Assembly: GCF_013488225.1 (NCBI RefSeq)
Contig: NZ_CP041238.1
Coordinates: 2,691,501-2,755,500, forward strand
DNA length: 64,000 nucleotides
Direction: 5' to 3'
Source: Sinorhizobium mexicanum
GTDB taxonomy: Bacteria; Pseudomonadota; Alphaproteobacteria; Rhizobiales; Rhizobiaceae
Part shown: positions 51,807-60,179 of the stretch, in pieces
Numbering within the stretch: position 1 is the first letter of the stretch
How the letters are laid out: every line of letters starts with the position of its first letter
Translations under genes and position numbers: made by a program
Notes under the pieces: model-generated
The model's input: only the letters and a program-made list of their open reading frames with translations
The model's database searches: none
What the model was told of the DNA's origin: nothing

Positions 51807-53150
51807 ATGAAAACCGGTTCGCCTGGAATTGTCGCTATCGTTACTATCACTCTTACCGGAGCGCTCGCTGCCGGTTGCGCCGGCGTTTCGGCACAAGGAC
51901 GTGCGGAGCAAAACGGCATCTATGGCCCCGATCCGAAGCTGCCGGCGCCCAGCCGCACGCTGGTCCCGACCGTCAACATCGCCGAAGCCAAGGGCTGGCC
52001 AAATGGCGCCAAGCCGAGGGCGGCAAGCGGATTGGCGGTGAAGGCCTTCGCAAGCGGCCTCGATCATCCCCGCTGGCTGCACGTGCTGCCGAACGGCGAC
52101 GTGCTGGTCGCCGAAAGCAATGCTCCCGCCAAACACGATGAATATTTCAGCCTCAAGAAGGTCTTCACGGACCAGGCCCAGAAGCGCGCCGGTGCCGCTA
52201 CCGAGAGCGCCAACCGCATCACACTCTTGCGAGACACCAACGGCGATGGTGTCGCCGACAGGCGCAGTACATTCATCGAAGGCCTGAACTCGCCCTTCGG
52301 CATGACCCTGTCGAAAGGCAAACTCTACGTCGCCAACACCGACGCCCTCGTCGCCTTCCCCTATTCCGATGGCCAGGCCCAGGTGAAAGCCGCGCCCGAA
52401 AAGATCGTCGATCTGCCCGCGGGGAACCTCAATCATCACTGGACCAAGGATGTCATTGCCAGCCGCGATGGCCGTAAGCTCTATGCCACCGTCGGATCGA
52501 ACAGCAATGTCGGAGAGAACGGCATCGCGGCGGAGCAGAACCGCGCTGCCGTTCTGGAGGTCGATCTCGCGAGCCGCCGCACGCGCGTGTTTGCCTCGGG
52601 CCTCCGGAACCCAAACGGGCTTTCTTGGAATCCGGACGACGGCAGGCTCTGGGTTGCCGTCAACGAGCGAGACGAACTCGGCGACGACCTTGTGCCGGAT
52701 TACATGACCTCCGTGCGTGCCGGCGGCTTCTACGGCTGGCCCTACAGCTATTTCGGCCAGAACGTCGACGAGCGCGTCAAGCCGCCGCGGCCGGACCTCG
52801 TCGACAAGGCGATCAAGCCGGACTATGCGCTCGGCGCCCACACAGCCTCGCTGGGGCTGACCTTCGCCAACGGCGCGCGGCTCGGGCCGGGTTACGGCAA
52901 CGGCGCCTTCGTCGGTCAGCACGGCTCGTGGAACCGCAGCGTGCGCAGCGGCTACAAGGTGATCTTCGTGCCTTTCCGGAACGGCAAGCCCGCCGGCCCG
53001 CCGAAGGACGTGCTGACTGGCTTCATCGACAGGGACGACAAGGCCCTGGGACGCCCCGTCGGCGTGGCGATCGACAAGAAAGGCGCCCTGCTGGTCGCCG
53101 ACGACGTCGGCAACACGATCTGGCGCGTAGCACCGGCAAGCAGGCGTTAG
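51807..53150 (+). CDS. PQQ-dependent sugar dehydrogenase-like lipoprotein
   Basis: 447 residues; GAAGGACGCAAG before the ATG. A lipobox LAAGC at about 20-24 (TGALAAGCAG) marks an outer- or inner-membrane lipoprotein facing the periplasm. The six-blade propeller of soluble glucose/sorbosone dehydrogenase-type proteins is visible: LDHPRWLHVLPNGDVLVAES, LLRDTNGDGVADRR (Ca-like loop), GLNSPFGMTL, LYATVGSNSNVGENG, FASGLRNPNGLSWNPDDG, FVGQHGSWNRS. It would oxidise an aldose with PQQ; the substrate is unknown, and no PQQ-synthesis genes are nearby. Confidence 0.9.
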   Translation: MKTGSPGIVAIVTITLTGALAAGCAGVSAQGRAEQNGIYGPDPKLPAPSRTLVPTVNIAEAKGWPNGAKPRAASGLAVKAFASGLDHPRWLHVLPNGDVLVAESNAPAKHDEYFSLKKVFTDQAQKRAGAATESANRITLLRDTNGDGVADRRSTFIEGLNSPFGMTLSKGKLYVANTDALVAFPYSDGQAQVKAAPEKIVDLPAGNLNHHWTKDVIASRDGRKLYATVGSNSNVGENGIAAEQNRAAVLEVDLASRRTRVFASGLRNPNGLSWNPDDGRLWVAVNERDELGDDLVPDYMTSVRAGGFYGWPYSYFGQNVDERVKPPRPDLVDKAIKPDYALGAHTASLGLTFANGARLGPGYGNGAFVGQHGSWNRSVRSGYKVIFVPFRNGKPAGPPKDVLTGFIDRDDKALGRPVGVAIDKKGALLVADDVGNTIWRVAPASRR

Positions 53151-53226
53151 GCGCAAGACGCCGAACCCGAATATCTCACCGGCGGGTAGCAGGCGCGCCC
53201 TCTGCGATTGATCTCTCGCCCTGCGG

Positions 53227-53327
53227 CATGATTCCCTAAATCGGAATCGATTTAAGGACAAAATCATGCAGCGCTTCAAAGCGCTATAGCGACCTTTGCG
53301 CGTCCGACTGGACGCGCGGCGCTGTAG
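53227..53327 (+). repeat. three-hairpin intergenic mosaic repeat, copy 8 (complete)
   Basis: CATGATT ... AATCATG around AAATCGGAATCGATTT, GCGCTTCAAAGCGC, GCGTCCGACTGGACGC and GGCGCTGTAG. This is the clearest plus-orientation copy, and its three palindromes are nearly perfect. It ends 40 bases before the start of the phytochelatin-synthase-like gene. Confidence 0.93.
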
Positions 53328-53367
53328 TGGCGCATTGTTCCTTATCTGCACGGTTGAGGTTCACGCC

Positions 53368-54024
53368 ATGAAGCGCGGCCTGGTTTTCGCCATAGCGGCT
53401 TGCGTCGGCCTGCTTTGCGGTTTTGCTTATTTTGCCCTCGGCTCGTCCGGCGTCTCGCCCGAAGCGATCCAGGCCGCAGTCATTCGCACGCCGGAATTGG
53501 TCGATCGCGCCTGGCAGCTTCCCGTGGCGGCCACCTTCGGGAAAGATGTGACCTGGCAATCGAACGGCTCGCGCTGCGGCCCATCCAGCATCGCCAACAC
53601 GTTCCGCTCCATCGGTGAAGAGGAGACGACCGAAGCCGCTGTCCTGGAAGGCACGGGCAAATGCTGGACCGGTTTCTGCATCATGGGGCTTACGCTCGAT
53701 GAAGTTGCCGACGTTGCGCGAACGAAGACCGGACGGCAGGTCTCGGTTTTGCGGGATCTGACGGCGGAGGAGTTCCACCAGCACATGAAGCACGCCAACG
53801 ATCCCAACCGCCGCTACATCGTCAACTTCAGCCGCGAAAAGATCTTCGGCGCCGGTGTCGGTCACCACTCCCCGATCGGAGGATACCTGGAGGCGGAAGA
53901 CATGGTCTTCGTCCTCGACGTAAACGAAAACTACAAGCCCTGGCTGATCAAACGCGAGCGGCTGTTCTCGGCGATGGATACCGTCGATGGCGACAAGAAG
54001 CGTGGGCTGCTGCTGATCGAATAA
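53368..54024 (+). CDS. phytochelatin synthase-family cysteine protease, catalytic domain only
   Basis: 218 residues from ATG 53368. The longer in-frame start at 53296 is mostly repeat sequence. An N-terminal hydrophobic segment (about 5-25) could export or anchor it. The triad is readable: SRCGPSSIANTF (Cys70), GVGHHSPIGGY (His166) and VLDVNENYKPW (Asp184), aligning with the papain-like phytochelatin synthase core. Prokaryotic versions of this size lack the metal-sensing C-terminal domain and mainly cleave glycine from glutathione or its conjugates. Likely role is glutathione-conjugate turnover in the envelope; metal binding is uncertain. Confidence 0.87.
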   Translation: MKRGLVFAIAACVGLLCGFAYFALGSSGVSPEAIQAAVIRTPELVDRAWQLPVAATFGKDVTWQSNGSRCGPSSIANTFRSIGEEETTEAAVLEGTGKCWTGFCIMGLTLDEVADVARTKTGRQVSVLRDLTAEEFHQHMKHANDPNRRYIVNFSREKIFGAGVGHHSPIGGYLEAEDMVFVLDVNENYKPWLIKRERLFSAMDTVDGDKKRGLLLIE

Positions 54025-54100
54025 GGTCCGACCTCGCGACTCCGGCGCCGTCGTCGCGGTCCGCGCGCCACTAACAATGTCCACGCATGTGAGGATAAGG

Positions 54101-54829
54101 TTATTTGAAGGGTCGCAACCGCAGTCGGCTTCTATGGTCGCCGGGTCCGCTCTCTCCTGAAGGAAGCTCGCCGCGAAAGTAGGATTTTTGCCATCGCGCC
54201 TGGGCAGCGGAGGACTCCGGATTGGCAAGATCCCGGTTGAAGTTGTACCGGCTCTCCGACCAGAGCCGGTACTCGCGCTCGATCTCCGGAGCCTCGGCAA
54301 GCGGGCGAAGGGTGGGCGTGACGGTTTCGAGCGCACCGCGTTTCACAGGAAAAATATGGCAGAACGGCTCGTCCGCCGCGAAATGCACCCGGTGCGCCGG
54401 GCGGGTAAAGATCCAGTTCATTGTGAAGGTGTACGGCGACCAATCGGCCTCCACGATGCCGGTCAACGGTGCTATTCCGTCCTTCGGGTTGTTGATCGGC
54501 CCGGTGACGTAGAGATCGAAGCCGGGCTCGGTCTTGAATATGCACGGCACGTGAAATGTCAGCACGCCCTCGCCGAAATGACTGACGGCAAGTGGCGGCT
54601 TGTCCGACCGCGTCTTGATGCGAACCGCATCCAGTGCGTAGCGCCCGTCCCAGATCGCGGAGAAGGCCGTGCTGCAGAGTATTTCCCAACCGTGTGTATT
54701 GGCGATGTTGAGCGGCAGGCATCGATAAGCGAAGCGTTGGTTCGTTCGGTCCATCCATCGGCGCTCGAGCGGCGCCGGACGGATGCGGACCTCGTGGCCC
54801 TCAAGCACGTAAGCTGTGAGTTCTTTCAT
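54101..54829 (-). CDS. DUF6065-type protein
   Basis: 242 residues. Distinct conserved-looking segments: RFAYRCLPLNIANTHGWEIL, FGEGVLTFHVPCIFKTEPGFDLYVTGP, and ADWSPYTFTMNWIFTRP. These resemble the DUF6065 family, a conserved bacterial protein of unknown function. No catalytic triad or signal peptide is apparent, though the aromatic-rich strands suggest a beta-sandwich. It is 22 bases downstream of the autotransporter stop on the same strand, so they may be co-transcribed. Family assignment is from memory of the pattern. Confidence 0.7.
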   Translation of the reverse strand: MKELTAYVLEGHEVRIRPAPLERRWMDRTNQRFAYRCLPLNIANTHGWEILCSTAFSAIWDGRYALDAVRIKTRSDKPPLAVSHFGEGVLTFHVPCIFKTEPGFDLYVTGPINNPKDGIAPLTGIVEADWSPYTFTMNWIFTRPAHRVHFAADEPFCHIFPVKRGALETVTPTLRPLAEAPEIEREYRLWSESRYNFNRDLANPESSAAQARWQKSYFRGELPSGESGPGDHRSRLRLRPFK

Positions 54830-54850
54830 TCTTCACCTTGCCGCGGGGCC

Positions 54851-57730
54851 TCACCAATTCACCCTCAGCCCGATCTTACCGTCGAAACCACGATTGTCGC
54901 GGTCAAAGGTCGTTTCATAGTTGACGTTGCCGTAGAGTGTGGTGCTTGCCGTCAGTTGCACGCTCGCTCCGATGCCGAACTCGATCCAGTTCTCGTCGAG
55001 TTTCGCCGAAAATGGCACGAATCCATTGGCGGAGGATACTTCCGTCGTCGTCTCCCCCAGAAACTCGCGCCAGAGATTGATCCTTCCCCAGGCTGTCACG
55101 AGCCTTGGTTCACCGCCGGCGCTGCTTTCGCTCTCGTCGACAGCCCAGGTCCGCGCCAATCGGGCGCCGATCCGTCCCGTCAGGGACTCATAGTCGCCGA
55201 GACGGATCTCCGCCGCCCCATCATTGAAGTCGTCGAAATCGATCGTCTGGTAAATGAGCTGCGCCTGCGGCTCCAACTGCCAGCCGTCTCCGAAATAGAA
55301 CGGGTAGCCACCCTCCAGAGAGGCTGCAAAGCCGAAGCCCGAAATATCCTGCTCGGACTGGAAAACCGAGTTCGGCAAGCGCGTCAGCGTCACGCGCTTC
55401 GAATGCGTGGTCACGTCGTACCAGGTTCCCTGCACGACGCCGTCGATGTACCACTCCCGCTCGCCTCCGAAACGCGTCCAGTACCCCCCTAACGTATAGG
55501 CGTCGAAGCGATCGGTACCCGCGTCGATCTCGCGTTGAAGCAGGTTGTGGGTCACGTCGAGTTCGGCATGCCCAAAGGCAACATAGAGGCCGGCGTGATC
55601 GCGCACGCCGTTTTCCTGTTCCCGGCGATAGACATCCATCCCGGCCTGAAGCGCGGTGAAATCGTAGTCGAAGGCGGGCGAGCCCTGATAGATGCCGTGC
55701 GCGTCGCCGTCGCGCTCGCCGTGATGGCCGATCAAACGGCTCCAGACACCGTCGAACGTGCCCTCCCCGGGAACGCCGCCCAGCTGTTCTTCCTCGCCCA
55801 CACGCTCATGCAGCGTGCCGATGAGGTTTCTACCGTAAATCGCCGCCATCGGAGCAAGGGCCGCATAAAGCGAAACTTCCTGTCGATAGTTCGGTGCTGG
55901 CCCCGGCGATGGACCGGGAGGCGGCCCCGGCGGTGGGCCAGGCGGCGGCCCCGGCGGTGGGCCAGGCGGCGGCCCCGGTGGAGGTCCCGGCGGCGGCCCC
56001 GGCGGTGGTCCGGGAGGCGGTCCCGGCGGCGGCCCCGGTGGCGGCCCCGGCGGTGGTCCGGGTGGCGGTCCGGGCGGCGGTCCGGGAGGCGGACCTGGTG
56101 GCGGCCCCGGCGGTGGCCCGGGCGGTGGTCCGGGAGGCGGCCCCGGCGGCGGTCCGGGAGGCGGCGACGGAACCAACTCGCTCCTCAGATACCAGTTCTC
56201 TTCTGTGCCGGCTGTCACGCCACCGCGGAAAAGCAAATATTCATAAGGTCCGGCGACCACCGGTCCGGCGAGCGAGAAGGCTCCCACGGCCGTAGCGCCC
56301 CCATTGATGGTATCGACGACGAGGATGCCATCGCCGACAGTCGCATCTCCGAGGCCGGTCGTATTGATGATGAAGATGCCGGTGGTACCGGAAGCCGTTC
56401 CCCCATCGATGATCAGCCTGTCCGACGGCGAACCGTCGGATCCGAGAAACGTATTGAAACCAAGCAGGCCATCAAAGCCCTCATAGTCGCCCACGATGGT
56501 CAGCCGGTCGTCGTCGTGGATCGGCCCGTTGGTCAGATCGATCGTTCCGGCGTTGTCGACGGTTACGTCCAGGCCGGCGGTAAAGGCCTCGATCGCGTGA
56601 ACTCCGTTGCCTGCAAACAGCACGCTCGTACCGTCGATCGAGAGCTGACCCGTGCCGGTGCCGCTATCACCCAGGATCAAGGCATCGGAAGCCTCGGAGA
56701 ACGTCAGCTCGGAATTGCTGGTGAGGTCTATCGTCTCCCAGTTGACGTAGCGGCCAACCTCGTCGCCGACCGTGCCCTCCCACAACAGCTGGTCGGCAGC
56801 GCCCAGCCCGCCGTCGACAAGCAAGCCGGGCTTCAGGTTTGCGCTCGTCAAATTGCGAAATATTGCCTGGTCGGTTCCGTCGTTGCCGTTGATCCCACCG
56901 ACGAACCCGGCATTCCATTCGATGAGGTCGTTGCTTTCGTTGCCGCTGACAGCGCCGGTCGCCGTAACGCCTGCAATCGTGATGTGGTCGTTGCCAAGAT
57001 TGCCCGACACGGTGCCGGTGACGACGCCACCCAAAAGGTCGATCGTGTCGTCGTCTGTTGGCCCGGCGCCAGGAATAAGCTCCGTGCCCTCACCGCTTAT
57101 CGAGCCGGACACCGTGCCGCCGGTCATGGTGATCACGTCCGCACCGCGGCTGCCCGACACGTTGCCATTGATGGTCACCGCATCGCCGATATTTACGACA
57201 TCATCGCCTCTTTCGCCCGCGACCGCATCACCCGTGGACAGGGGGGCGTTGATAATGCCGATATTCAGGTTGAAGGTGTCGACGTGGTTGGGCTCCGAGG
57301 CGCGACCGTCCGAGCTGGACTGGCCACCGTAGAGGGTTCCATTGATCGTGGCGCCGTTCAGATTGAACGTATCGGCTCCCGCACCGCCCGAGATCGAGCC
57401 GCTCGCGGTCCCGCTGTTCAGGTGGATCGTATCGGCGCCGTTCAGCAACGACGACGGGGGAATATAAACCGGGTCCGGCTGATCCGTGCAGGTAATCGTG
57501 TCCGCTTGCTGTGTCGGAAGCGGGTCGCAGGCTGCCAACGCGCGGCTACCGAATGGCAGGGAGAACGCGGTAAGTGTGATGAGCGATGTGCTGGCGAGCA
57601 GCCACGCCTTGCCGCTCCGTCTTGCTGCCAAGCCGCGATGACGCGCCCGTGGTAGTGGCACATGAAACGGATTGTCGCCGGCAGGAGAAACGCCACTAAT
57701 GACGGCAAGGTGCAAGGCAGCATCGTTCAT
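54851..57730 (-). CDS. autotransporter with PPPG-repeat linker
   Basis: 959 residues; GGGAGG before the ATG. An extended signal (about 1-68: ARRSGKAWLLASTSLITLTAFS ... SRALAAC) targets the Sec route. The passenger (about 70-515) is Gly/Asn/Asp-rich with repeats such as GSISGGAGADTFNLNGATI and GDDVVNIGDAVTINGNVSG, likely a right-handed beta-helix. Residues about 522-608 consist of some 21 PPPG units. The final 340 residues contain the autotransporter beta-barrel with aromatic-rich strands and the terminal Trp (GKIGLRVNW). It would be displayed on the cell surface; the rigid linker would hold the passenger away from the membrane. Confidence 0.9.
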   Translation of the reverse strand: MNDAALHLAVISGVSPAGDNPFHVPLPRARHRGLAARRSGKAWLLASTSLITLTAFSLPFGSRALAACDPLPTQQADTITCTDQPDPVYIPPSSLLNGADTIHLNSGTASGSISGGAGADTFNLNGATINGTLYGGQSSSDGRASEPNHVDTFNLNIGIINAPLSTGDAVAGERGDDVVNIGDAVTINGNVSGSRGADVITMTGGTVSGSISGEGTELIPGAGPTDDDTIDLLGGVVTGTVSGNLGNDHITIAGVTATGAVSGNESNDLIEWNAGFVGGINGNDGTDQAIFRNLTSANLKPGLLVDGGLGAADQLLWEGTVGDEVGRYVNWETIDLTSNSELTFSEASDALILGDSGTGTGQLSIDGTSVLFAGNGVHAIEAFTAGLDVTVDNAGTIDLTNGPIHDDDRLTIVGDYEGFDGLLGFNTFLGSDGSPSDRLIIDGGTASGTTGIFIINTTGLGDATVGDGILVVDTINGGATAVGAFSLAGPVVAGPYEYLLFRGGVTAGTEENWYLRSELVPSPPPGPPPGPPPGPPPGPPPGPPPGPPPGPPPGPPPGPPPGPPPGPPPGPPPGPPPGPPPGPPPGPPPGPPPGPPPGPPPGPPPGPSPGPAPNYRQEVSLYAALAPMAAIYGRNLIGTLHERVGEEEQLGGVPGEGTFDGVWSRLIGHHGERDGDAHGIYQGSPAFDYDFTALQAGMDVYRREQENGVRDHAGLYVAFGHAELDVTHNLLQREIDAGTDRFDAYTLGGYWTRFGGEREWYIDGVVQGTWYDVTTHSKRVTLTRLPNSVFQSEQDISGFGFAASLEGGYPFYFGDGWQLEPQAQLIYQTIDFDDFNDGAAEIRLGDYESLTGRIGARLARTWAVDESESSAGGEPRLVTAWGRINLWREFLGETTTEVSSANGFVPFSAKLDENWIEFGIGASVQLTASTTLYGNVNYETTFDRDNRGFDGKIGLRVNW
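55906..56164 (-). repeat. 12-bp minisatellite coding for PPPG repeats
   Basis: About 21 tandem 12-bp units, GGCGGTGGTCCG-like on the plus strand, inside the autotransporter gene. Synonymous third-base differences vary between neighbouring units (GGCGGCCCC, GGCGGTGGT, GGAGGCGGT) in a patchwork suggesting recent unit duplication and shuffling. Unit-number change keeps the frame. Confidence 0.92.
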
Positions 57731-58209
57731 CCGCGCAGTCGCCTCCCCCGTTAGCCAGGCGTGGCCAACAAGCCCCGCCGCGCGCGATCATCATGTATCG
57801 CCGGTCTTTCAGAAGGTCCCCGTCCGCCGCCTTCGACAACTCCTCGTGTGTGTCTCTGAGCCGTCGTCAGCTTCGGATTGCATTGCGGGCACTCTAAATG
57901 GTTGAGTGACTTTTCGCAATGCGGTAGTAATTTCTTTTTCAATCGTTTCGTATTTGCGTCCAACTTCGCGATGTCATCGGTGCAAGTTTTCGAGATCGTG
58001 CCAACCGGCACGGCTGTTCGTAAATTCATTTGGCGCCACCTTGATGGACTCGCGCCTTCGCGGTTGGTAGTCTGCGCAGGCGGGATGGGGAATACCGCCA
58101 CGCGGGGTTTCCGCTATCCCGCACTTCACTTCCAAAAGCCGGTCACGCCGATGATTTGGATTGGCTCGATCCAAAGCCGTTGTGTTCTAGAGTCATGGGA
58201 AACTGACGC
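57731..58209. other. gene-poor spacer between autotransporter and cyclase
   Basis: About 480 bases. A minus-strand frame (57751-58101, with a CPQC motif) and a plus-strand frame (57878-58213) lack ribosome sites and convincing composition, so neither is called. The middle part near 57900-57990 is AT-richer than the rest (TTTCTTTTTCAATCGTTTCG), as expected for two divergent promoters. Confidence 0.5.
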
Positions 58210-60015
58210 ATGAAGCGGCGGCTGGCAGCAATCCTGGACGCGGACTTTTCCGGCTATAGCCGGATGATGCGGCATGACGAAGCCGGCACGTTCGCGGCGC
58301 TGAAGGCCCATCAGACGGAAGTCATTCTTCCCGCCATTGCCGGACACGGCGGACGGGTTGTCAAGCACATCGGCGATGGTCTGCTCGCCGAGTTTTCGAG
58401 CGTCGTCGAGGCCGTCACTTCGGCGGTCGAGATCCAGCAGGCAATGCTCCGGCGCAATGAAACCGTGAACCCAGATCGGCACATGCACCTGCGCATCGGC
58501 ATTCATCTTGGCGACGTCATCATCGACGATGACGGCATCCACGGCGACGGCGTCATCGTCGCCGCGCGGCTTCAGGAAATCGCCCCACCGGGCGGCATCT
58601 GCCTGTCGCAACAGGTCCACGACCATATCGGCGCAAAGCTCGATATTCCCATGACCGATCTCGGCCGCTGCCCGCTCGCCGACATCCGCCACCCCGTACG
58701 CGCCTGGCGCTGGACGCCGGACGAAGCGTCCGGGAGCCCGGCGGCGGCTCGAGCCGACAGAGGGCCGCGGTCCGACCGCCCGCCCTCCGCCCGCAGCCTA
58801 CCCGACCGCAAGCGACCGTCGATCGCCGTGCTGCCCTTCATCAACCTGTCGAGCGTCGACGAGCAGGAGCATTTTGCCGACGGCTTCACCGAGGAGCTCA
58901 TCCACACGCTCGCGCGCTGCCGCTGGCTGCAGGTCGTCGCCCGCAACTCCTCCTTCGCCTACAAGGGCAAGCCGGTGGACGTCCGGAAGGCGGCCGAAGA
59001 TCTTGGCGTCAAATACGTGATCGAGGGTAGCGTCCGGCGCTCCGGCGACCGCATCCGCATCACCGCGCAGCTTCTGCGCGCGGAAAGCGCCACGCTTCTA
59101 TGGGCGGAGCGCTACGACCGGACCCTCGATGACCTCTTCGTGCTGCAGGACGAGATCGCCGGCGAGATCACCGGGACGGTCGAGCCCGAGCTCGGCATCA
59201 TCGAATTCGCCGCGCTTCGCGGACAGACCGCCGCCGATATGGATGCCTGGGACATCTACCTGAAAGGCCTCTGGCATCTCTACAAGTTCAATCTGGACGA
59301 CCTCAAGATCGCGAAGGACCTCTTCGAACGCGCAGCCGGCGTCGATCCGACATTCGCGCAGGCCTATGCGCGCCTCGCTTATGTCCACATCCAGCTCGGC
59401 TGGTACGGCGCCCTGGACGAGCGGGACGCCAGGATCGCCGATGCCATCCGTCTCGCGGAGCGGGCGATCGCCCTCGACAGCCGGGAGCCCGCCGCCCATC
59501 TCGCGCTTGGCCGGGCACTGGCGCTGCGCGGCCAGCCGGAACGCGGCATCACGTATCTGCGCACTGCACTCGAACTCGATGCGAGCTTTGCGCAAGGGCA
59601 TTTCGCCCTCGGCCAAGCGCTTTGCTACGTCGAGCGCCCCGAGGAGGGCATCGCCGAAATCAACGAGGCGTTCCGGCTGAGCCCGCGCGATCCGCATCTC
59701 TGGACGTTTCATAACATGCTTGCGATCGCGCATTACCAGTCGGGCCGGTTCGCTGAGGCCGAAGCGGCCGCCCGCGCGTCGCTCAGGCAGGAAAACACCA
59801 CCTTCTGGCCGGCGATGGTGCTGACAGCCGTCGTCGGCGCCCAAGGGAACGCCGAGGCGGCACCTGCGGCGGTCTCCGAGCTTCTGAGGTTCCGACCGGG
59901 GATGACGCTCGAAAAGGCGCGCTCCGAATTCTATTTCGGCGGTATTCCGGCCATGCCGGAACACTTCATCGACCGCTTTGCCACCGATCTCGAGCGGGCC
60001 GGGCTGCCGCAATAA
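58210..60015 (+). CDS. class III cyclase-like protein with TPR C-terminus
   Basis: 601 residues. N-terminal cyclase-like domain (about 1-170): LAAILDADFSGYSRMM, VKHIGDGLLAEFSS and IHGDGVIVAARLQEIAPPGG. The residue normally Asn in VNxAAR is Ile here, while the Arg remains, so full cyclase activity is doubtful. The TolB-like block SIAVLPFINLSSVDEQEHFADGF (in part) follows, then TPR repeats (about 360-580, e.g. ALGRALALRGQPERGITYL). Architecture equals the gene at 26724 but sequence is well diverged. Start ATG 58210 has only GGGAAA upstream. It may be regulatory or scaffold-like rather than catalytic. Confidence 0.87.
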   Translation: MKRRLAAILDADFSGYSRMMRHDEAGTFAALKAHQTEVILPAIAGHGGRVVKHIGDGLLAEFSSVVEAVTSAVEIQQAMLRRNETVNPDRHMHLRIGIHLGDVIIDDDGIHGDGVIVAARLQEIAPPGGICLSQQVHDHIGAKLDIPMTDLGRCPLADIRHPVRAWRWTPDEASGSPAAARADRGPRSDRPPSARSLPDRKRPSIAVLPFINLSSVDEQEHFADGFTEELIHTLARCRWLQVVARNSSFAYKGKPVDVRKAAEDLGVKYVIEGSVRRSGDRIRITAQLLRAESATLLWAERYDRTLDDLFVLQDEIAGEITGTVEPELGIIEFAALRGQTAADMDAWDIYLKGLWHLYKFNLDDLKIAKDLFERAAGVDPTFAQAYARLAYVHIQLGWYGALDERDARIADAIRLAERAIALDSREPAAHLALGRALALRGQPERGITYLRTALELDASFAQGHFALGQALCYVERPEEGIAEINEAFRLSPRDPHLWTFHNMLAIAHYQSGRFAEAEAAARASLRQENTTFWPAMVLTAVVGAQGNAEAAPAAVSELLRFRPGMTLEKARSEFYFGGIPAMPEHFIDRFATDLERAGLPQ

Positions 60016-60020
60016 ACAGT

Positions 60021-60074
60021 GCCGGAGAAGCCGCGGCGCGAGAAGACTCGCCTTTTGCCGCTTGCTTCTCCGGC
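60021..60074. terminator. terminator-like inverted repeat between convergent genes
   Basis: GCCGGAGAAGC (60021-60031) pairs perfectly with GCTTCTCCGGC (60064-60074) across a 32-nt loop that contains CCTTTTGCC. It lies 6 bases past the cyclase-TPR stop and could serve both that gene and ftsZ2. Confidence 0.55.
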
Positions 60075-60086
60075 TCCCCCGCCTAA

Positions 60087-60148
60087 GCAATTCCACGAAA
60101 GACGCGTAGCGGTTTTCCGTTCGGAATTGCGGAATTCAAAGCAATTCC
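60087..60148 (-). repeat. single inverted copy of the 21-kb tandem repeat
   Basis: Read on the minus strand, it carries GCAATTCCGAACGGAAAACC, GCTACGCG and GGAATTGC, the same order as each 56-57-bp unit at 21061. About 80 percent identical by eye. It sits in the convergent spacer upstream of nothing but the two 3' ends. Confidence 0.8.
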
Positions 60149-60179
60149 AGTGTGCGACGGCCGGAACTGCGTCAAAGAA

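Noticed and set aside
55906..56164. Possible CRISPR-like or collagen-coding array
   Set aside because: Repeats are 12 bp without spacers, and the PPPG period of four does not fit collagen G-X-Y.
55535..57655. 706-codon plus-strand open frame opposite the autotransporter
   Set aside because: Produced by the repeat and by high GC; translation is Arg/Trp repeats without motifs, and the minus strand has signal, passenger and barrel.
57751..58101. Minus-strand 116-codon frame with CPQC motif
   Set aside because: No ribosome site, low-complexity ends, and it crosses the expected divergent promoter region; a zinc-ribbon protein cannot be supported.
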